Of a stretch of 64,000 bases of DNA, positions 8,955 through 18,933 are shown in pieces. Source of the stretch: [Muricauda] lutisoli (nom. illeg.) (lineage in GTDB: Bacteria > Bacteroidota > Bacteroidia > Flavobacteriales > Flavobacteriaceae); the NCBI RefSeq assembly GCF_017313105.1, contig NZ_JAFLND010000002.1, forward strand, positions 248,001-312,000, in the 5' to 3' direction. Below the pieces are notes generated by a model. The model was not told the origin of the DNA and searched no databases. It saw only the letters and a program-made list of their open reading frames with translations. The position numbers and the translations under genes are program-made. Positions within the stretch are counted from its first letter, which is position 1. Each line of letters opens with the position of its first letter.

Positions 8955-10210
8955 GCTCGTTTCGCCATAGTTTTGACAGCTCCCACAAAATGGTCCAACT
9001 CATCTACAGTGGTAAATACATTGGGAGTGATCCGGCATCCGTGCACATTCTCAAAATCTATGGCCACCGTCCAAACATTGAACTCCTCCAGTAACGTTTT
9101 GGCCATTTCGCTTGGCTTCATGTTCGTAAGCCCAACGTTGGCAATACCACAACTTCTGTGGGGCTCGATCGGCGTATTGATAATCACATTGTCCACGTTC
9201 CGCAACTGATCGCTCCAATATCGTTGTAAATAACGCATGCGGTTTTCCTTTCGCTCAGCACCAATCATTTCAAGATAATCCACAGCGTCGTTTATGGTCA
9301 GGTCCGTGTGCACTGGATGGGTTCCCGTATGGTTCAGCCTGCGAATTTTGGTCTGATCATTTTCATGCTCGGCCAATAAAGGCCAAATCTTCGGAATATT
9401 CCTTTCGGCAACATACAGCATCCCCGCTCCTAAAGGGGCACAAAGCCATTTATGTAAACTGGAGCCATAGTAATCGCAGTCCAGTTCGGCCAAATCAACC
9501 TTTATATGTCCTACGCAATGAGCACCATCAACCATCACCTCAACACCGTGGGAATGAGCCATATCACATATTTTTCGAACGGGCAAAATTTGACCCGTGA
9601 CATTGACCATATGGCACACCATTAACAATTTGGTATTAGGTGTAATCTGTGATTCATAGAGCGATACAATTTCTTCATCCGATTCCGGGTGATTGGGCAA
9701 GGACACTTTTTTGCAAACAATTCCATAACGGTCTTCCATTTGATGAAAATGTACTTGCATGGCCCCATAGTCCTGAACAGCATAAATGGCTTCATCTCCC
9801 TTTTCCCATGGATAGCCACCTATGATCATATCCAAGGATTCTGTTGTGTTTCGGGTAATGATCAATTCCTTTTCTGAACAATTGACCAATTCGGCCACAC
9901 GCGTGGCGGCCTTTTTCTTGTTGTCCCATTGCACTGTACGCATGTAATAAGAGCCTTCATAATTCACGCGTTGCACGTGTTCCGTGTATTTCTCCAGAAT
10001 GGGAGTGGGAACTATATTGTAGTACCCGCTTTCAAGGTTGATGTAATCCGGTTTCAGTTTGTAATCTTTTCTGATCCGCTCCCAAAAAGCCTCGCTATCC
10101 TTCTCAGGATATGGCATTACATTTTTGGATGTGTTTTCCAAGGTAAGTGGTAATAATGGGGCGGCCATTGCAGCGCTGCCCATATAGCGTAAAAACTGTC
10201 TCTTTTTCAT
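8951..10210 (-). CDS. Class V aminotransferase (cysteine desulfurase/isopenicillin-N-epimerase-like), exported
   Basis: The ATG at 10210 is preferred; it gives 419 residues beginning MKKRQFLRYMGSAAMAAPLLPL, a Tat/Sec-like export signal of the kind seen on many Bacteroidota enzymes. The PLP fold is class V: the Asp of the DGAH motif (about residue 228) and the Schiff-base lysine in SSLHKW (about 254) are intact. The family includes cysteine desulfurases and isopenicillin-N epimerases; without the desulfurase Cys loop, desulfurase activity is unlikely. The gene is divergent from an AraC-type regulator. Substrate unknown. Confidence 0.8.
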   Translation of the reverse strand: MKKRQFLRYMGSAAMAAPLLPLTLENTSKNVMPYPEKDSEAFWERIRKDYKLKPDYINLESGYYNIVPTPILEKYTEHVQRVNYEGSYYMRTVQWDNKKKAATRVAELVNCSEKELIITRNTTESLDMIIGGYPWEKGDEAIYAVQDYGAMQVHFHQMEDRYGIVCKKVSLPNHPESDEEIVSLYESQITPNTKLLMVCHMVNVTGQILPVRKICDMAHSHGVEVMVDGAHCVGHIKVDLAELDCDYYGSSLHKWLCAPLGAGMLYVAERNIPKIWPLLAEHENDQTKIRRLNHTGTHPVHTDLTINDAVDYLEMIGAERKENRMRYLQRYWSDQLRNVDNVIINTPIEPHRSCGIANVGLTNMKPSEMAKTLLEEFNVWTVAIDFENVHGCRITPNVFTTVDELDHFVGAVKTMAKRA

Positions 10211-10288
10211 TTTGGCCGGGTTGATTAAAAAAAGATTGGTACTTTTCGTTTGTACTTTTGTCTTCAAGATACAATTTACACCCTTAAC

Positions 10289-11452
10289 ATGGAAGATGTA
10301 AAGGTTATATTAGATCAAATTCCTATACGTTACGACCTTGCGTCCCACATCATGCTATTGGGCATTGTACAAGGGTTCTTCTTGGCCTTTGTCATTTTTT
10401 TAAGGGCAAAACGGAAATCGGCCATTAATTTGTTCGGCTGGTCCCTATTGGTTCAATGCCTGGTGTTTTTGGACATTTACCTATGCTACACCGGCTTAAT
10501 GAAATACGTGATCCACCTGAACGATTCCACGGAGGTTTTGGTACTCTTGATCACACCTACCCTATATTTTTTCCTGTATACCTTATTGGAACGAAAGCCC
10601 ATCACTCTAAAAAAGCATTGGCCACATTTTATACTCCCCTTGCTTTATCTTATTTCTCAAATCAACTATTACCTTAGCCCTATTCAGGTAAAATTAAATG
10701 CCTATTTGAGTGCATACCATAGGGAACTGGGATTTGTAGATGTCCCAGAAAGCATAAATTACTCTTATCACCATATCAAAAACCAATTTAGATGGCTGGT
10801 CCTTTTCAGTTTTGCATTCTATTTGATTTTGTCCCTTTTACTGTTGCTAAAAACCAGAAAAAGAGAGTGGTCCTCTTCTAAAAACATTAAAGTGGATAAG
10901 TACGTTTTTTCCAGGAATACGGTTATTTTCTTTCTTGCCCTTATGTTCACATTGCTTATTATATATTTAAATTATGATGATGATGGTGGAGACCATATTA
11001 TTGGCATAGTGCAATCCATTACCATTTTTATCACCTCATTTTTTATTCTCTCCGAATCGCGTTTTTTCGAAAAATCGTGGATTGCGGACAAATATGAGAC
11101 CCTGACCAACAACACCATCAAATTTGAGAATATTGAACGTTTTATGTCGGAATCCCAATTTTATTCACATCAAGAGGTGACCCTTAAAAAGGTGGCTGAA
11201 AAACTGGACACCAATAGCAATACCATCTCCAAATTGATCAATTCGGAAAGCGGTCTCAACTTTAACGATTATATCAACCAAAAAAGAATTGCCTTGGCAC
11301 AGCAAAGGTTGTTGGACGAAAAATTCAAACAACTTACGGTGGAGGCCGTTGGCCAATCCGTTGGGTTCAAGTCCAAATCGGCCTTTTACAATGCTTTTAA
11401 AAAACATACGGGACAATCGCCCTCTGCGTTTATGAAGCAAAACAAGGTGTAA
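10289..11452 (+). CDS. Membrane-anchored AraC-family transcriptional regulator
   Basis: The ATG at 10289 gives 387 residues; the upstream TTG at 10250 would run into the divergent gene's leader. The first about 250 residues contain six or seven hydrophobic helices, a layout known from Bacteroidota 7TM-AraC regulators. The last about 100 residues are a double helix-turn-helix AraC domain ('SQFYSHQEVTLKKVAEKLD' ... 'VGFKSKSAFYNAFKKHTGQ'). It probably senses an envelope or external signal and acts directly on DNA. A Bacteroidota-type -7 element TACTTTTG is at 10253-10260. Target genes are unknown; the neighbouring aminotransferase is a candidate. Confidence 0.88.
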   Translation: MEDVKVILDQIPIRYDLASHIMLLGIVQGFFLAFVIFLRAKRKSAINLFGWSLLVQCLVFLDIYLCYTGLMKYVIHLNDSTEVLVLLITPTLYFFLYTLLERKPITLKKHWPHFILPLLYLISQINYYLSPIQVKLNAYLSAYHRELGFVDVPESINYSYHHIKNQFRWLVLFSFAFYLILSLLLLLKTRKREWSSSKNIKVDKYVFSRNTVIFFLALMFTLLIIYLNYDDDGGDHIIGIVQSITIFITSFFILSESRFFEKSWIADKYETLTNNTIKFENIERFMSESQFYSHQEVTLKKVAEKLDTNSNTISKLINSESGLNFNDYINQKRIALAQQRLLDEKFKQLTVEAVGQSVGFKSKSAFYNAFKKHTGQSPSAFMKQNKV

Positions 11453-11541
11453 TTTCTCCACAATTGCAATACAGGACTTTTCTCGAACCAAAAACCCGTA
11501 GTGTTTAAGCAGCAGTTTTCATCTTTGGGAAAAATTTTAGG

Positions 11542-12678
11542 ATGAAAACTACTATCAGACGTTACGATTTGGATTGGCTACGTGTTATTGTATTTGCACT
11601 GCTTATATTTTATCACGTAGGAATGTTTTTTGTTCCCTGGGGCTGGCACTTAAAAAACAATGTAATTTATGACTGGCTCCGCTGGCCCATGTCTTTCTTG
11701 AATCAATGGCGTTTGCCCATCCTATTTGTTATATCCGGAATGGGGACCTTCTACGCCTTGGGCAAAAGAAGCATGGGCAAATTTGTATGGGAACGCTTCC
11801 TTCGTTTAGGGATTCCCTTGGTGGTAGGCATGTTTTTGATCGTGCCTCCACAAGTATATTTTGAGCGTTTGGTGGATGGGACATTTACAGGCTCGTATTG
11901 GAAATATTTCACCACTATTGCTTTCGATGGCATCTATCCGGAAGGAAACTACAGTTGGCACCACCTTTGGTTTTTGCCTTACCTTTTGGTGTTTTCGTGG
12001 ATTTTGGCCCCACTTTTTATCTACTTAAGAAAGCATCAGACCCGCTTTATTGCTTGGGTAAAACGTTTGATTGAAAGAACATGGGGAATCTATGCATTTG
12101 TAATTCCACTCTACTTTGTGGAATCGTTGGTGGAGCCCTTTTTTCCCGTGACCCATGCCTTGGTAGATGATTGGTTCAATTTCACGTTCAATATTATCCT
12201 GTTCTTTTATGGGTTCGTATTGATAGCTACGGGCGATGTGTTTTGGCAAACAGTGGCCAATGTAAAGAGAAAGGCACTTGTTTTGGGTGTGATCGGTTTT
12301 TCAGGTCAAGTGATTATTTGGTTGTATTTTGAAGATGGGTATGTAATTCATTTCACCGAAGCACTATTGAAAGTGGTGAACCTGTGGTCCTGGATTTTGG
12401 TCCTTTTTGCCTATGCGGCCCAATACCTCAATAAACCCAGCAAAGGTCTTGCTTATGCCAATAGAGCGGTTTATCCTTTCTATATTTTGCACCAGACCAT
12501 TACAGTTGGCATTGCCTATTTTTTGATGGATTTGCGTTGGGGCTTTTTGCCAAAAGCAATTATTCTTGTAATAGGAACGTTTGGTATTAGTTGGTTGATT
12601 TACGACCTGATTATTTTACGTATTCCGATACTTCATCCGTTATTTGGATTAAAACCAAAGCATAAAAAAAGTATGTAG
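11542..12678 (+). CDS. Acyltransferase family 3 membrane protein
   Basis: A 378-residue integral membrane protein with about ten hydrophobic helices. The start 'RYDLDWLRVIVFALLIFYHV' carries the Arg/His pattern of acyltransferase-3 (OafA/OpgC-like) enzymes, and 'ISGMGTFYALGKRS' follows. Such proteins transfer acyl groups (often acetyl or succinyl) to sugars of glucans, O-antigens or lipids at the inner membrane. The acceptor cannot be read from the sequence. The gene stands alone, downstream of the AraC regulator with an 89-base gap. Confidence 0.85.
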   Translation: MKTTIRRYDLDWLRVIVFALLIFYHVGMFFVPWGWHLKNNVIYDWLRWPMSFLNQWRLPILFVISGMGTFYALGKRSMGKFVWERFLRLGIPLVVGMFLIVPPQVYFERLVDGTFTGSYWKYFTTIAFDGIYPEGNYSWHHLWFLPYLLVFSWILAPLFIYLRKHQTRFIAWVKRLIERTWGIYAFVIPLYFVESLVEPFFPVTHALVDDWFNFTFNIILFFYGFVLIATGDVFWQTVANVKRKALVLGVIGFSGQVIIWLYFEDGYVIHFTEALLKVVNLWSWILVLFAYAAQYLNKPSKGLAYANRAVYPFYILHQTITVGIAYFLMDLRWGFLPKAIILVIGTFGISWLIYDLIILRIPILHPLFGLKPKHKKSM

Positions 12679-12759
12679 GTTAACGATTTAACTACAATTT
12701 ATACTGTTGATGGCAAGGTATTTGCTAATTTTATAAAAGGATATTCGCTTGTTCTTATT

Positions 12760-13425
12760 ATGAAAAGACTGATTTTCATTTTTTTGGGAATTGTTTTGGG
12801 AGCTGTTTCGGCACACGCTCAGTCGTCGGATATTCCCACTACCCGCCCTTTGAAAATAGGAACCAATAACAAACTGGACGTAAAAGCAAGCAACCAAGGT
12901 ACTTTATTGCGTATGCCTTCCGTACTCGATGAAAACCTTACTTCCAAAAACAATAAACCGACCATTAAAATGTTGCCGGACCGGGAACTGCTGCAAGCTG
13001 GTCACGATATGGTTATAGACCCCAAGGTAATCGAAAAGCGGGAAAAGGGGGCCAATGAACATTTTGGCGATCAATACTTGGGCGATTTTACGACCAAAGC
13101 CAAATTTGTGGGCATAGTCGCCAGGGACCACGAATATGTGGACGGCGACCGAATTAAAATTTACGTGAACGGTGAAGTAGTCGAATACAATCTTTTACTT
13201 GGTGGTACCTTCAAGGGTATCAACCTAGATTTGACAGAGGGTTTTAACCGTATAGAGTTCGAAGCTCTTAACCAGGGCTCTTCAGGGCCCAATACCGCAC
13301 AGGTGGTCGTAACCGACGACAAGGGCGTGGTTATCCACAACAACCGTTGGAATCTATCCACTGGCTCCAAAGCCAGCCTTATTATTGTAAAGGAGGAGGA
13401 TAGCGGTATAGAAAAAAGTAACTAA
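12760..13425 (+). CDS. Exported protein of unknown function
   Basis: A 221-residue protein with a clear Sec signal peptide (residues 1-20, ending AHA-QSS). The mature part is hydrophilic and, from about residue 105, beta-rich with 'GIVARDHEYVDGDRIKIYVN' and 'INLDLTEGFNRIEFEALNQG', suggestive of a small beta-sandwich domain. It has no cysteine in the mature part and no T9SS sorting domain. I do not recognise the family. It is convergent with the acylase gene, 9 bases away. Confidence 0.7.
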   Translation: MKRLIFIFLGIVLGAVSAHAQSSDIPTTRPLKIGTNNKLDVKASNQGTLLRMPSVLDENLTSKNNKPTIKMLPDRELLQAGHDMVIDPKVIEKREKGANEHFGDQYLGDFTTKAKFVGIVARDHEYVDGDRIKIYVNGEVVEYNLLLGGTFKGINLDLTEGFNRIEFEALNQGSSGPNTAQVVVTDDKGVVIHNNRWNLSTGSKASLIIVKEEDSGIEKSN

Positions 13426-13434
13426 GTTTTTTCC

Positions 13435-15603
13435 TCAGTACTTCTCACCTGGCGAATAGGTAACTTCCGCACGTTTTAGTACGTCTTCTTTGTAATATGC
13501 CGCATCTTTGAACTCCTTATCGGCGTAGCGTTGTGCCTGATCATTGAAATGTGGAGACTCAGGATCTCCACTTTGACCTCCTGCCAGCATTGTTTTGGCT
13601 TTTACCTTATCCCCAAACTCCACGGCAGCCACAAAACTGTTGCCACGAGTTCCATAAATCTTTTTAGTATTGTTGTTGTAACGAGCTCCGTAAGCGGCTA
13701 GAGCCCCCCATCGACCACTGGCAAAACCAATGGGAATACTGGGTTTAGCATCATCAAACGCCTGGCGGATATCGCCGTTCAAACGTTGGTAACGGTTGAC
13801 CTCGCCCCAAGGCATTTTCCAAGTTCCAAAATCAGACTCTAAAATATCCAAAGTTTCTTTTAGGAAATCAAGTTTCTTTTGATCGTCCCATGCATCTCCC
13901 CAATATGCCACCCATTGCATAGAGTACATACCTTCAGGTCTTTCGGCTTTGGAGTAACAGAGCGTACCGTAATAATGCGCCAAAGTCATGGCAATGGATT
14001 CCTTGGAAGTTGTAAAATCCCAATCACGTAATACATCAATAGCTTCTTTCAATTCTGGATCTGGATTTGAATCGTACGCTTTTACCAACCCAGGAATCAA
14101 TGCCTCAAAAGCTGGCAAATAAGGGTCGTGTGCCATTTCAATGAGTCCGTCCAAGGTATATCCGCTTCTGCCGGTCAAGAGCTCAATGGCATGGATACCC
14201 CTAAAGTTTTCTTGGTCCCTTGACATGTAATTGGGGTAATCTTCGCGTTTTGGACTAAACTCAAGCGCAGAGGTATACGGCGTAGAATTACAATTTTGAA
14301 TCCATCCATTTTCTGGATTCAGCACCAAAATATTTTCATCCACGGTATGCAATCCTTGCCAATCGGTTTTGGGATTGCTGCCATCTACTGGCTCGGTATA
14401 ATCAAAATTGGTATCGCGCTTTGGAACAAAATTACCATGAAAATAAGCGATGTTTCCTTCGGCATCGGCATAAACGGTATTGTTGGATGAATTCGTTCGG
14501 ATATCCATCATCTCCCTAAAACCTTTATAACCATCCTGTTTGGTGCGGATGTAGGATTGCTCCAACGCTTTAACAGGTTCCCACATCATGGCAGATGCCG
14601 TCCATTGATCATCCACCTGATGGGTGATCGGTCCGTGGTGCGTTCGGTACATCGGGAAGGTTTTCTCTTTCATAAGCTCCCCATCCTTATATTTTAAGGT
14701 GACCGAACTGGAATCTACCGGCCGTAATTCCTCTCCATACTGATAAAATAGTTTCCCATCATTCTTAACTATGGTTTCCTTAAACTCATCCATCACATCG
14801 GTATAGGTCGATGTATGCATCCAGCCAGTTTTTTCATTGAAGCCTTGATATACAAAAAATTGCCCCCAAGTCACGGCACCATAGGCATTCAGTCCTTCTT
14901 CGCTCACTACGTGCACCTCTCCCCTAAAATAAAAAGAGGTGTGTGGATTGATCAAGAGCATCGCATTTCCAGATTCCGTCAAGTCTCCGGAAATGGCAAT
15001 TCCATTGGAACCTTGTGGTTCTGCCATTTCTTCCTCTTTTTTGAGTTGAAGCGCTTCCATCTTGGGCAATTCCATACCACTTTCGTAAAAACTTTTGATT
15101 TTTCTGGTGGATATACGTTCAATGTCCCCTCCGATAGACCCTTCGCTAAAATACATTGGCATCCAAGGTTCAAAACGGGTCAATAATTTTGGTTTTACTT
15201 CGGGATGGGTATGCAAGTAGTAATTGATTCCATCAGCAAATGCATCACAAAGCTCTTTTAGCCATTCAGGACTGTTTTCATAATTGGCCTTGGCTTCTTC
15301 TTCTGTCATAAAAAGCTTTGCACGTAGGTCACTGTACAAGGCATCCTCACCTTCAACTTCGGCCAAACGTCCTGTGGCCCAAATATAATTGCGCTCTACC
15401 CTGTTAAAATCATCCTCGCACTGGGCATAAAGCAATCCAAACACAGCATCGGCATCCGTTTTTCCATAAATGTGGGGTACACCAAAATCATCTCGAATTA
15501 TGGTGATGTTTTCAGCTTGTGCTTCCCATTGTTCCACCTCGGTCTGTGGTTTTTCGGAACAGGAAATAAACAAAAAGAGGGCTGCAAGGAATGTAATTCT
15601 CAT
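13435..15603 (-). CDS. Penicillin-acylase-family (Ntn-hydrolase) lipoprotein
   Basis: The ATG at 15603 is chosen because it begins a lipoprotein signal (MRITFLAALFLFISCSEK, Cys15); the upstream frame adds only 17 residues. The resulting 722-residue protein has the S45 peptidase layout: an alpha-like region with 'RDDFGVPHIYGKTDADAVFGLLYAQ', a spacer, then the GSNGIAISG motif whose Ser (about 199) becomes the N-terminal nucleophile after self-cleavage. Relatives hydrolyse penicillins, acyl-homoserine lactones or related amides; the substrate cannot be deduced. The location is presumably periplasmic or on the outer membrane. Confidence 0.88.
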   Translation of the reverse strand: MRITFLAALFLFISCSEKPQTEVEQWEAQAENITIIRDDFGVPHIYGKTDADAVFGLLYAQCEDDFNRVERNYIWATGRLAEVEGEDALYSDLRAKLFMTEEEAKANYENSPEWLKELCDAFADGINYYLHTHPEVKPKLLTRFEPWMPMYFSEGSIGGDIERISTRKIKSFYESGMELPKMEALQLKKEEEMAEPQGSNGIAISGDLTESGNAMLLINPHTSFYFRGEVHVVSEEGLNAYGAVTWGQFFVYQGFNEKTGWMHTSTYTDVMDEFKETIVKNDGKLFYQYGEELRPVDSSSVTLKYKDGELMKEKTFPMYRTHHGPITHQVDDQWTASAMMWEPVKALEQSYIRTKQDGYKGFREMMDIRTNSSNNTVYADAEGNIAYFHGNFVPKRDTNFDYTEPVDGSNPKTDWQGLHTVDENILVLNPENGWIQNCNSTPYTSALEFSPKREDYPNYMSRDQENFRGIHAIELLTGRSGYTLDGLIEMAHDPYLPAFEALIPGLVKAYDSNPDPELKEAIDVLRDWDFTTSKESIAMTLAHYYGTLCYSKAERPEGMYSMQWVAYWGDAWDDQKKLDFLKETLDILESDFGTWKMPWGEVNRYQRLNGDIRQAFDDAKPSIPIGFASGRWGALAAYGARYNNNTKKIYGTRGNSFVAAVEFGDKVKAKTMLAGGQSGDPESPHFNDQAQRYADKEFKDAAYYKEDVLKRAEVTYSPGEKY

Positions 15604-15654
15604 TTCGGGGATCAGTTTAGTTTGTTTGGTGAAAATACGGGAAATCCGAAACAA

Positions 15655-16692
15655 TTACCAACTTCCGCTTGCACCTCCTCCGCCAGAACTGCCCCCACCA
15701 CCGGAAAAACTGCTGGAAGAACCGCTACTGGAACCAGAGCCAAAAGAATGTGTGCCCGATGAGGAGAAGGTTTTCTCCATGTAGGTCTTGTCGGATTTAA
15801 AAAACGATAGCTTGAAATCGTCATTACCTTTTTTACGGATTTTTAATATTGCCAAGATTATTGTGATCGCAATGAATGCAACAATCACAAATAATACCCA
15901 AGTAAGATCTTTGGACAGTCCAAACAATATATCATCATATTCGAGCAACATTGTCATAAAAAACAATGGCATGCCCATAAAGACCAATCCAAAAATCAAA
16001 GGAATCATGGAGAATGCCGCCATAAACACACCTCTGACCACCGCCAGCTTCCCAATGAAAATCCCTCGAATTATCTCGATCAACGTGGAATACCCCTTAT
16101 AAAAAACAAAGCCTCCAACTGCAACGAACATCATTAAAAAAAGGCCAATTACCCCTAAAAGCCACCAGGGCATTTCAGCTTCGGCCTCTATTTCTGCATT
16201 GAACTCTTCCAGTGCATCGGGATTGTTTAAAAATTCAATGATTTGGTTGGTGGCAGCGTCCAATCCTCCAAAGTAATCCTCATCCTTGAACCTGGGAATC
16301 ATTGTATTTCGAATGATGCGTGAAGCCACAGCATCGGTAATGTAGGGTTCCAGACCGTAACCGACTTCAATTCGGACTTCCCTATCCAGCTTTGAGAAAA
16401 GAATCAGTATTCCGTTATCCTCGCCTTCTTGTCCCAGCCTGTTCTGATTAAAAACCTCTAAGGCATACTTCTCTATGGTCTCATTACCCAACGCATCAAT
16501 GGTCAAAATCACTAATTGATTAGTCGTCTTTGATTCAAATTGGTACAGTTTGTTACGAAGTTCTTCGAGCTGTTGTTGCGTAAAAATCTGGGCATTGTCC
16601 GTGACTATCTCGGTCAGTTTGGGATACTCTTGTTGTGCTGCACACAAAGAGCATATCAAAAACAAAAAACCAAACCATCGAACTTTTAACAT
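15655..16692 (-). CDS. TPM-domain (YgcG-like) membrane protein with Gly/Ser-rich tail
   Basis: A 345-residue protein: signal peptide 1-19, a TPM_phosphatase domain at about 25-165 ('LTEIVTDNAQIFTQQQLEEL', then 'ILFSKLDREVRIEVGYGLE'), and three or four hydrophobic helices at about 170-285. The tail is low-complexity Gly/Ser ending GGGGASGSW, a classic feature of YgcG proteins. TPM domains are membrane-associated; proposed roles include envelope stress and photosystem repair in other lineages. It lies 51 bases upstream of the acylase gene on the same strand, so co-transcription is possible. Confidence 0.87.
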   Translation of the reverse strand: MLKVRWFGFLFLICSLCAAQQEYPKLTEIVTDNAQIFTQQQLEELRNKLYQFESKTTNQLVILTIDALGNETIEKYALEVFNQNRLGQEGEDNGILILFSKLDREVRIEVGYGLEPYITDAVASRIIRNTMIPRFKDEDYFGGLDAATNQIIEFLNNPDALEEFNAEIEAEAEMPWWLLGVIGLFLMMFVAVGGFVFYKGYSTLIEIIRGIFIGKLAVVRGVFMAAFSMIPLIFGLVFMGMPLFFMTMLLEYDDILFGLSKDLTWVLFVIVAFIAITIILAILKIRKKGNDDFKLSFFKSDKTYMEKTFSSSGTHSFGSGSSSGSSSSFSGGGGSSGGGGASGSW

Positions 16693-16811
16693 AGCTGTTT
16701 GTATAATTCAAGCATTTAAATATAGTGTTTGTAATTTTTCCGTAACCAAAACCAAACGATTCGGCATCCTTTTAATTTGACGTAACTTGCAGTTTCTTTC
16801 TAAAAATTGTT

Positions 16812-18548
16812 ATGCCCGATAAAAAAGTAAGCATCCTTACCGCATTTAAAACCATAATTTGGCCCAAAAGGAAACTTGTTTTTCTAGGCCTTTTGTTGAT
16901 TGCCATAAGTAAAGCAGCCAGTTTTGTTGCACCCATTGCCTCCAAATACCTTATTGATGATGTTATCGTGAAAAAGGATGTGGAAATGCTCAAATATTTG
17001 GTCGCTGGCGTAATGTTAGCGATTCTTGTACAGTCCGTAACCTCGTTCTTGTTGACCAAAATTTTAAGCGTGCAGGCACAATACCTGATTTCTGAACTAC
17101 GGGCTCAGGTACAGAAAAAAGTATTGGCTTTGCCTGTTCGATTTTTCGACAACGCTAAATCAGGAGCCTTGGTATCCCGGATTATGTCGGATGTGGAGGG
17201 TGTCCGAAACCTCATCGGGACAGGCTTGGTGCAATTGGTAGGGGGTATCATTACTGCAGTGGTTTCCTTGATATTGCTGATGGAGATCAGCGTATTTATG
17301 ACCCTTTTCACCTTTATCCCGTTGACCATATTTGCGATCATCGCACTCAAAGCCTTTAAAATCATCCGCCCCATATTCAGGAATCGGGGCAAGATAAACG
17401 CGGAGGTCAAAGGTAGATTAACGGAAACATTGGGCGGCATACGTGTGATCAAGGGGTTCAATGCAGAAAAGCAGGAAGAAGAAGTTTTTGAAGTAGGAGT
17501 GGAGCGTCTGTACCAAAATGTAAAAAAGAGTTTGACCACCACTGCCTTTATGACGAGTTCCTCCACCTTTTTGCTAGGTGTAGCTACTACCAGCGTAATG
17601 GGTTTCGGTGGTTACAAAATTATCCACGACACCCTTACCGTGGGTGAATTCGTGGAATTTACGGTCTTATTGGGGCTTATGATCGCGCCCATTGTGCAAA
17701 TGAGCAGCGTGGGAAGTCAATTGACCGAAGCCTTGGCCGGCCTCGACCGTACTGAGGAATTGATGAACTTGGAAGAAGAATCCGATGAGGAAAACCGAAA
17801 CATTGTTTTGGACAAAGTTATTGGGCAAATGTCGTTTTCCGATGTCTGTTTTTCCTATGAAGAAGACAAAGAAGTTTTGCATAACATCAGTTTTGATGTG
17901 GAACCTGGCCAGGTTATCGCTTTGGTCGGCAGTTCTGGTTCTGGAAAATCAACCATTGCTGGCTTAGCGGCCAGTTTTTTAAACCCGGACTCCGGTACCA
18001 TTACCATTGATGCACAAGACCTTGCCAAAGTGAATTTGAACAGCTTCAGACAATATTTAGGTGTTGTACTGCAAGATGATTTTTTGTTCGAGGGAACCAT
18101 ACGAGAAAACATACTTTTCCCGAGGCCTAATGCCAGCGAAGAAAAATTATTGGAAGCTGTACAAGCTGCTTATGTGGATGAATTCACAGACCGTTTTGAT
18201 AAAGGACTGGATACCTTGATCGGGGAGCGTGGTGTTAAGCTTTCTGGAGGGCAACGTCAGCGGATTGCGATTGCTCGGGCGATTTTGGCCGATCCAAAAA
18301 TCTTGGTTTTGGATGAGGCAACATCAAGTTTGGACACGGAATCCGAAGCGCTTATCCAGAAAAGTTTGGGGGAGCTTACCAAAGGTAGAACCACATTTGT
18401 AATCGCGCACCGATTGAGTACCATCCGAAAGGCCGACCAAATTCTTGTGATTGAAAACGGCCATATCTTGGAACAGGGCACTCACGAAAAATTGATAGCT
18501 TCTGAAGGAAGATATTACAACCTGTTTACCTATCAGGCAAGAATTTAA
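16812..18548 (+). CDS. ABC transporter, fused permease and ATPase (MsbA-like exporter)
   Basis: A 578-residue half-transporter that would act as a homodimer. Residues about 15-310 form the six-helix exporter permease; the ATPase follows. All motifs are intact: Walker A GSSGSGKST, Q-loop in VVLQDD, signature LSGGQ, Walker B ILVLDEATSSLD and the switch His in AHRLST. This is the usual lipid or multidrug exporter type found in Bacteroidota; MsbA function is possible but not shown. Its intact motifs contrast with the other ABC protein in this window (59958-61625). It overlaps the convergent ferredoxin stop by 4 bases. Confidence 0.9.
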   Translation: MPDKKVSILTAFKTIIWPKRKLVFLGLLLIAISKAASFVAPIASKYLIDDVIVKKDVEMLKYLVAGVMLAILVQSVTSFLLTKILSVQAQYLISELRAQVQKKVLALPVRFFDNAKSGALVSRIMSDVEGVRNLIGTGLVQLVGGIITAVVSLILLMEISVFMTLFTFIPLTIFAIIALKAFKIIRPIFRNRGKINAEVKGRLTETLGGIRVIKGFNAEKQEEEVFEVGVERLYQNVKKSLTTTAFMTSSSTFLLGVATTSVMGFGGYKIIHDTLTVGEFVEFTVLLGLMIAPIVQMSSVGSQLTEALAGLDRTEELMNLEEESDEENRNIVLDKVIGQMSFSDVCFSYEEDKEVLHNISFDVEPGQVIALVGSSGSGKSTIAGLAASFLNPDSGTITIDAQDLAKVNLNSFRQYLGVVLQDDFLFEGTIRENILFPRPNASEEKLLEAVQAAYVDEFTDRFDKGLDTLIGERGVKLSGGQRQRIAIARAILADPKILVLDEATSSLDTESEALIQKSLGELTKGRTTFVIAHRLSTIRKADQILVIENGHILEQGTHEKLIASEGRYYNLFTYQARI

Positions 18549-18877
18549 GGTTCTTCGGGAGCCAATTCTACTTCCAATCCGTCCAAATCCTCGGTAATAT
18601 GGATTTGGCAACCCAGGCGACTGTTATCCTTTACGAAAAAGGCCTCGGCCAACATTGCTTCTTCATCATCCGACTTTTCAGGAAGTTGATGATCGGACTG
18701 CACATAGCATTGACAGGACGCACACATCGCCATTCCGCCACAAATACCAATGGTCCCCTCTGGAGCAAGTTCGTAGGAACGCACTACCTCCATTAGGTTC
18801 ATGTTCATATCGGTTGGGGCATCCACTTCGTGCGAAACGCCTTCTCGGTCGGTTATTTTTATTTTGATATCGCTCAT
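18545..18877 (-). CDS. [2Fe-2S] ferredoxin, adrenodoxin-like
   Basis: A 110-residue soluble electron carrier. Four ligand cysteines are visible with adrenodoxin spacing: Cys46, Cys52, Cys55 (in CGGMAMCASC) and Cys90. An extra Cys57 is present. The C-terminal half is strongly acidic, as expected for docking to a reductase. It lies 56 bases downstream of the ferredoxin reductase gene on the same strand, so the two probably form an NADPH-to-ferredoxin electron chain, perhaps supplying the Fe-S assembly genes further upstream. Confidence 0.92.
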   Translation of the reverse strand: MSDIKIKITDREGVSHEVDAPTDMNMNLMEVVRSYELAPEGTIGICGGMAMCASCQCYVQSDHQLPEKSDDEEAMLAEAFFVKDNSRLGCQIHITEDLDGLEVELAPEEP

Positions 18878-18933
18878 ACCTATTCGAAAACTCCTAAACG
18901 AGTTTACTCAACGATTTAATTTTTGATTTATTC

